Positions 60,042-64,000 of a DNA stretch of 64,000 bases are shown here, one piece after another (the stretch's first letter is position 1; each line of letters starts with the position of its first letter). A program made the translations under genes and the position numbers. Location: NCBI RefSeq assembly GCF_900187135.1, contig NZ_LT906443.1, forward strand, positions 248,001 to 312,000, written 5' to 3'. The stretch comes from Corynebacterium ulcerans (GTDB taxonomy: Bacteria; Actinomycetota; Actinomycetes; Mycobacteriales; Mycobacteriaceae). The notes under the pieces were generated by a model. It did no database searches. It worked only from the letters and a program-made list of their open reading frames with translations, and was not told the DNA's origin.

Positions 60042-61649
60042 GTGATTGAACCTGTGACTTCAGAAGACACTACTGGCTTCGGTATATCCGAACACCAAGA
60101 CCAAACCGAGGCCCCTACAGCGGTGAATCCTTGGGTTAACCCGCTTCGTGATTCTGAGGACAAACGTCTTCCGCGGATTGCCGGGCCAAGCGGCATGGTT
60201 ATTTTCGGAGTAACCGGAGACTTGGCGCGGAAAAAACTCCTTCCCGCGATTTATGATCTTGCCAACCGTGGCCTGTTACCTGCGGGTTTTGCCCTAGTAG
60301 GCTATGGCCGTCGGGAATGGTCTAAACAAGATTTTGAAGACTACGTACACGAGGCAGTAAAAGCTGGTGCACGTACGGAGTTTCGTGAAAACGTCTGGTC
60401 GAGGCTAGCCGAGGGAATTCATTTTGCCCGCGGAAACTTTGACGACGATCAAGCCTTTGATGATCTTGCCACACTCTTGAGTCGTTTAGACAAGGAACAA
60501 GGAACCGCCGGAAACTGGGCTTACTACCTATCCGTGCCACCGGATTATTTCTCCGATGTCTGTCACCAGCTGCAGCGCTCCGGCATGGCTCAAGCTGAGG
60601 GCAATTCATGGCGCCGAGTGATCGTGGAAAAACCATTCGGACACGATCAAGAGTCAGCACGCGAACTCAACACCCTGATTAACTCAGTTTTCCCGGAAAA
60701 ATCGGTCTTCCGTATCGATCACTATCTAGGAAAAGAAACTGTTCAGAACATTCTGGCTCTCCGCTTTGCAAACCAACTCTTTGACCCATTGTGGAACTCG
60801 CATTATGTAGACCATGTGCAGATTACGATGGCAGAAGATATCGGACTAGGTGGCCGTGCTGGCTATTACGATGGTATCGGAGCAGCTCGCGACGTTATTC
60901 AGAATCACCTGATTCAGCTTCTCGCCCTCGTGGCAATGGAAGAACCCATTGATTTCACTCCACAGCAACTGCAAGCAGAGAAAATCAAGGTCTTACGCGC
61001 AACCCGTCCTGTTGGTCCTTTTGCCAAGACGACCGCACGCGGCCAATACGCCAGCGGATGGCAGGGTTCAGAGTTGGTCAAGGGCCTGCGCGAGGAAGAC
61101 GGTTTTGATCCGCAATCAACCACAGAAACCTACGCAGCGTGCACTTTGGAGATCAATTCTCGTCGTTGGGCCGGTGTTCCGTTCTATCTGCGTACCGGTA
61201 AGCGCCTAGGTCGACGTGTCACTGAGATCGCTTTGGTCTTCAAAGATGCTCCCCACCAGCCTTTCAGCGAGGGTACACGCCATTCCCAAGGACAAAACGT
61301 TGTGGTTATTCGCGTTCAACCGGATGAAGGCATGTTGATGCGATTTGGTTCTAAAGTTCCAGGCTCGGCAATGGAAGTCCGCGATGTGAATATGGATTTC
61401 TCCTATTCCGAAGCATTCACCGAGGAGTCTCCCGAGGCCTACGAGCGCCTGATATTAGATGCGCTCCTGGATGAGGCCAGCCTTTTCCCCACAAATGAAG
61501 AGGTTGAACTCAGCTGGAATATTTTGGACCCCATTCTTAATTTTTGGGCAGAGCGCGGGCAGCCAGAGGAATATGCGGCAGGAACATGGGGTCCGGCTTC
61601 AGCAGACCGCATGTTAGAGCGGGTAGATCGAGCATGGCGCAGACCTTAA
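60042..61649 (+). CDS. zwf: Glucose-6-phosphate 1-dehydrogenase
   Basis: First enzyme of the oxidative pentose phosphate pathway, making NADPH. The 535-residue protein has the dinucleotide fold GVTGDLARKKLLPAIYDL, EKPFGHD and the active-site RIDHYLGKETVQN, with RTGKRLGRRV nearby. It forms a complex with OpcA in corynebacteria. Starts at GTG 60042. Confidence 0.96.
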   Translation: MIEPVTSEDTTGFGISEHQDQTEAPTAVNPWVNPLRDSEDKRLPRIAGPSGMVIFGVTGDLARKKLLPAIYDLANRGLLPAGFALVGYGRREWSKQDFEDYVHEAVKAGARTEFRENVWSRLAEGIHFARGNFDDDQAFDDLATLLSRLDKEQGTAGNWAYYLSVPPDYFSDVCHQLQRSGMAQAEGNSWRRVIVEKPFGHDQESARELNTLINSVFPEKSVFRIDHYLGKETVQNILALRFANQLFDPLWNSHYVDHVQITMAEDIGLGGRAGYYDGIGAARDVIQNHLIQLLALVAMEEPIDFTPQQLQAEKIKVLRATRPVGPFAKTTARGQYASGWQGSELVKGLREEDGFDPQSTTETYAACTLEINSRRWAGVPFYLRTGKRLGRRVTEIALVFKDAPHQPFSEGTRHSQGQNVVVIRVQPDEGMLMRFGSKVPGSAMEVRDVNMDFSYSEAFTEESPEAYERLILDALLDEASLFPTNEEVELSWNILDPILNFWAERGQPEEYAAGTWGPASADRMLERVDRAWRRP

Positions 61650-61711
61650 CCAGTGTCAGTTGTATTCCGTTTCCCTGTATACGCATTTCCTTTTAGAAAA
61701 GAGACGCTGAA

Positions 61712-62671
61712 GTGATCTTTGAACTTCCCGATACCGATACACGCGAGATCTCCAAAGCCCTCGTCCGCCTCCGCGACAAAGGCGGACAAGTCACTACTAG
61801 CAGAGTGCTGACCCTTATTGTGGTGGCCAAAGAGTCGGATGATATTACGGCAATCACAAATGCCACTCACGATTCCTCACGGGAGCATCCTTCCCGCGTC
61901 ATCGTATTAATCACCGGACCAGTAGAAGGCGACTCTCAGGTCGACGCAGAGGTCCGCATCGGCGGCGATGCCGGAGCCTCAGAGATAATCTTGATCCGAC
62001 TTCGTGGACGTGTGGCCAAACACCTGGTGCACGTGGTTACTCCCCTGCTGCTTCCGGATACTCCAATCGTCGCATGGTGGCCTACCTCCGCACCGATAAA
62101 TCCCAGCGAGGACCCGATCGGAAAAATTGCGCAACGCAGGATCACCGACGCGCATTATGACCCACCGGTGGACGCTCTCTACAACCGACGCAACCACTAT
62201 GCTCCAGGTGATTCGGATGTATCCTGGGCTCGCTTGACCCCGTGGCGCGGAGTTCTAGCATCGACGCTAGACCAGCCTCCTCATGAGCCAATCCAAAGTA
62301 TCCGCCTCTATGGTGAATCTGATTGCCCTAGCGTCGATCTTGCCGCAGGGTGGCTTTCGGAACGCCTTGGTGTTTCGGTTCAGCGATTCAATACTGAAGG
62401 TGAATCTGTTCCCTTTGATGCTGATGGTTTCTCGGAGATCCCAATTCGTAGGATCGAACTTGAACGCCCATCTGGCACTGTGATTGTGGAAGCTCTTGAA
62501 GACGAGCAAACACTTTCTGTTACGGTCCCGGGACGCGAGGCAGCCCTTGTCGCTATTAACCGACGCAGTCAGGCAGATTGCCTCGCAGAAGAGCTAAGAC
62601 ACCTCGACCCCGACGCAGCGTATGCGCGAGCGCTTCGCGGTCTCAGTAGAATCAGCTACCCCACCATCTAA
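61712..62671 (+). CDS. opcA: G6PDH assembly protein OpcA
   Basis: A 319-residue subunit needed for full G6PDH activity in corynebacteria. Family features are TSRVLTLIVV, HPSRVIVLITGP, AEVRIGGDAGASEIILIRL and PIVAWWPTSAP. Starts at GTG 61712, 62 bp after zwf. Confidence 0.94.
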   Translation: MIFELPDTDTREISKALVRLRDKGGQVTTSRVLTLIVVAKESDDITAITNATHDSSREHPSRVIVLITGPVEGDSQVDAEVRIGGDAGASEIILIRLRGRVAKHLVHVVTPLLLPDTPIVAWWPTSAPINPSEDPIGKIAQRRITDAHYDPPVDALYNRRNHYAPGDSDVSWARLTPWRGVLASTLDQPPHEPIQSIRLYGESDCPSVDLAAGWLSERLGVSVQRFNTEGESVPFDADGFSEIPIRRIELERPSGTVIVEALEDEQTLSVTVPGREAALVAINRRSQADCLAEELRHLDPDAAYARALRGLSRISYPTI

Positions 62672-62689
62672 CCTCAAAAAAGGGACTTC

Positions 62690-63400
62690 ATGGTTACTGT
62701 TTGTCCAGTATCTGACCTCGACGCCATCGCCTCAGCAGCAGCTGAAAAAATTGTAGGCTTGTGCCAATCCGCTGCGAAAGATGGCGGTGTTACCGGCGAT
62801 GGCACGGTGCGCATCGTTCTTACTGGTGGCGGTGCAGGTATCCGAATGCTAGAAAAGCTTGTCGACGCCCCCATCAACTGGTCACGCGTTCATCTCTTTT
62901 TTGGAGATGAGCGTAATGTGCCAGTCACGGACCCTGAGTCCAACGAGGGCCAGGCACGTCAAGCACTACTGAATCATATCGATATCCCTGAAGAAAACAT
63001 CCATGGGTATCGGTTGGGAGAGCTTACGCTCTCTGATGCTGTAGAAGAATACACACAGGTACTTCACAACTACGCGCCTCAAGGGTTTGATCTCCATCTG
63101 CTTGGTATGGGAGGCGAAGGGCATATCAACTCGATATTCCCCCATACTGAAGCTGCCGTTGAAGAAACTCGCTTGGTCATTCCGGTAACCGACTCTCCCA
63201 AGCCTCCAGCGGAAAGAGCAACTCTTACGTTCCCAGCAATCGCCCGCTCGCAACGTGTTTGGCTACTTGTTGCAGGAGCTGAAAAGGCCGAGGCTGCTCA
63301 TCATGTGGCCGCTGGAGCGAATCCGCTTGATTGGCCGGCCGCAGGCGCACGCGGCATACAAGAGACCCTACTCATTGTTGCTCAGGATGCTGCCCCTTAA
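62690..63400 (+). CDS. pgl: 6-Phosphogluconolactonase
   Basis: Hydrolyses 6-phosphogluconolactone, the product of G6PDH. The 236-residue DevB-type protein has LTGGGAGIRMLEKL, HLFFGDERNVP, and LLGMGGEGHINSIFPH. AAGGGAC before the ATG. Last gene of the pentose-phosphate cluster. Confidence 0.95.
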   Translation: MVTVCPVSDLDAIASAAAEKIVGLCQSAAKDGGVTGDGTVRIVLTGGGAGIRMLEKLVDAPINWSRVHLFFGDERNVPVTDPESNEGQARQALLNHIDIPEENIHGYRLGELTLSDAVEEYTQVLHNYAPQGFDLHLLGMGGEGHINSIFPHTEAAVEETRLVIPVTDSPKPPAERATLTFPAIARSQRVWLLVAGAEKAEAAHHVAAGANPLDWPAAGARGIQETLLIVAQDAAP

Positions 63401-63416
63401 GCAACATTGAAAAGAC

Positions 63417-63449
63417 AAAAGCGTCGGTAGATGATTACCGACGCTTTTT
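63417..63449. terminator. Bidirectional terminator between pgl and secG
   Basis: AAAAGCGTCGGTA / TACCGACGCTTTT, perfect 13-bp arms, 6-nt loop, T run on both strands. Confidence 0.9.
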
Positions 63450-63464
63450 CGTGCTATCTCACTA

Positions 63465-63701
63465 TTAGCGAGCGTAAGCCTGAATCAGATTTAAAGCTAC
63501 GATGCAGGCGATCCAGATGATGCCCATGAAAATAGTGACTCGGTCAAGGTTCTTTTCCACCACAGTGGAACCAGACAGGTTCGACTGAACGCCGCCACCG
63601 AAGAGGCTCGAAAGTCCGCCGCCCTTGCCCTTATGTAGCAGCACGAACACGGTCATCAGCACGCAAGAGATGACCAAAATGATCTGAAGTGCAAGTGCCA
63701 T
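63465..63701 (-). CDS. secG: Preprotein translocase subunit SecG
   Basis: A 78-residue, two-span component of the SecYEG channel. First span LQIILVISCVLMTVFVLLH, a Gly-rich loop GKGGGLSSLFGGG, and a second span MGIIWIACIVALNLIQ. AAGGA before the ATG. It is downstream of ppc on the same strand, the usual corynebacterial order. Confidence 0.94.
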   Translation of the reverse strand: MALALQIILVISCVLMTVFVLLHKGKGGGLSSLFGGGVQSNLSGSTVVEKNLDRVTIFMGIIWIACIVALNLIQAYAR

Positions 63702-63809
63702 GAATTTCCTTAATTGTTAACAAAAGTACTTTTATCAGAACTAGAGTTCCTTTTCTCGAGGCAACTATACACCACCCAAGTCCAGGAACTCACTTTCAAC
63801 CGCTAAGAA

Positions 63810-64000
63810 CTAGCCAGAATTTCGCAGCGCGGTAGCCAAGCCGTTCATAGCTAGGCGAATGCCATGCACCACCTTCGGATCAGTATCACCTTCGCGATAC
63901 CTACGTAGCATTTCGAGTTGCAGTGTATTAAGCGGCAACAGATACGGGTAACGCGAGCGAACTGACCGTGCAAGCATCGGGTTGTCGTCGAGAAGCCCCG
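63810..64000 (-). CDS. ppc: Phosphoenolpyruvate carboxylase (3' end only)
   Basis: The last 63 codons of the anaplerotic enzyme that carboxylates PEP to oxaloacetate. Seen are [35 protein letters not shown] and the stop TAG; the RNSG tail corresponds to the conserved C-terminal RNTG of PEPC. The rest is outside the window. Confidence 0.9.
   Translation of the reverse strand, partial: GLLDDNPMLARSVRSRYPYLLPLNTLQLEMLRRYREGDTDPKVVHGIRLAMNGLATALRNSG

Overview
The window looks like chromosome from a Corynebacterium, probably the diphtheriae/ulcerans/pseudotuberculosis group (genus well supported; species is inference from gene order and moderate GC). Genus-level markers are mycothiol synthesis (mshC), the lipoglycan mannosyltransferase mptB, a RipA-type cell-wall hydrolase, DUF3097, the tkt-tal-zwf-opcA-pgl cluster, ppc-secG, an acn/acnR pair with an exact AcnR box, and an exact McbR-type operator. 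No phage, integrase, insertion sequence or CRISPR array is visible.

Layout. 1-12 kb: 5' part of metH, a small unknown gene, mshC, uppP diverging from a degenerate aldo/keto reductase, an LppL-like lipoprotein, pyrD, two small membrane proteins, a PEBP-family protein and the dhaKLM dihydroxyacetone kinase operon. 12.2-17 kb: tRNA-Leu(GAG) with terminator, an ABC-F ATPase, an AlkZ/YcaQ-like protein with a short C-terminus, and an atypical SDR carrying a Cys4 motif. 17-22 kb: methylmalonyl-CoA mutase (mutA, mutB) with its chaperone GTPase meaB. 22-31 kb: TVP38-type membrane protein, an unknown HTH protein, NfeD/SPFH pair, DUF3097, ferrochelatase, RipA hydrolase and a small membrane protein. 31-37.4 kb: aconitase and AcnR, a glutamine amidotransferase behind an McbR-type operator, and an ACT/PFL-like pair.

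37.4-41.7 kb is the most accessory-looking part: a small membrane protein, a solitary AAA ATPase preceded by paired direct repeats, and a sortase-anchored adhesin with two DUF5979-like domains and eight 39-bp repeats. 41.8-50 kb: a second ABC-F protein and the complete sufR-B-D-C-S-U-T iron-sulfur operon. 50.4-56 kb: mptB, a two-gene ABC exporter, ctaA and ctaB (heme A synthesis). 56.5-64 kb: transketolase, transaldolase, G6PDH, OpcA, 6-phosphogluconolactonase, secG and the 3' end of ppc.

Much of the window is core metabolism joined through shared cofactors: Suf supplies Fe-S clusters to aconitase and possibly ferrochelatase; ferrochelatase and CtaA/B feed the cytochrome oxidase; MutAB/MeaB and MetH both use cobalamin. 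Many genes start with a TANNNT hexamer only 6-8 bases before the ATG/GTG, suggesting leaderless mRNAs; I used this to correct several starts. The best leads are two apparent pseudo-oxidoreductases (AKR and SDR lacking catalytic residues), the AAA ATPase with its repeats, the repeat-bearing adhesin, and several inverted repeats at promoters.
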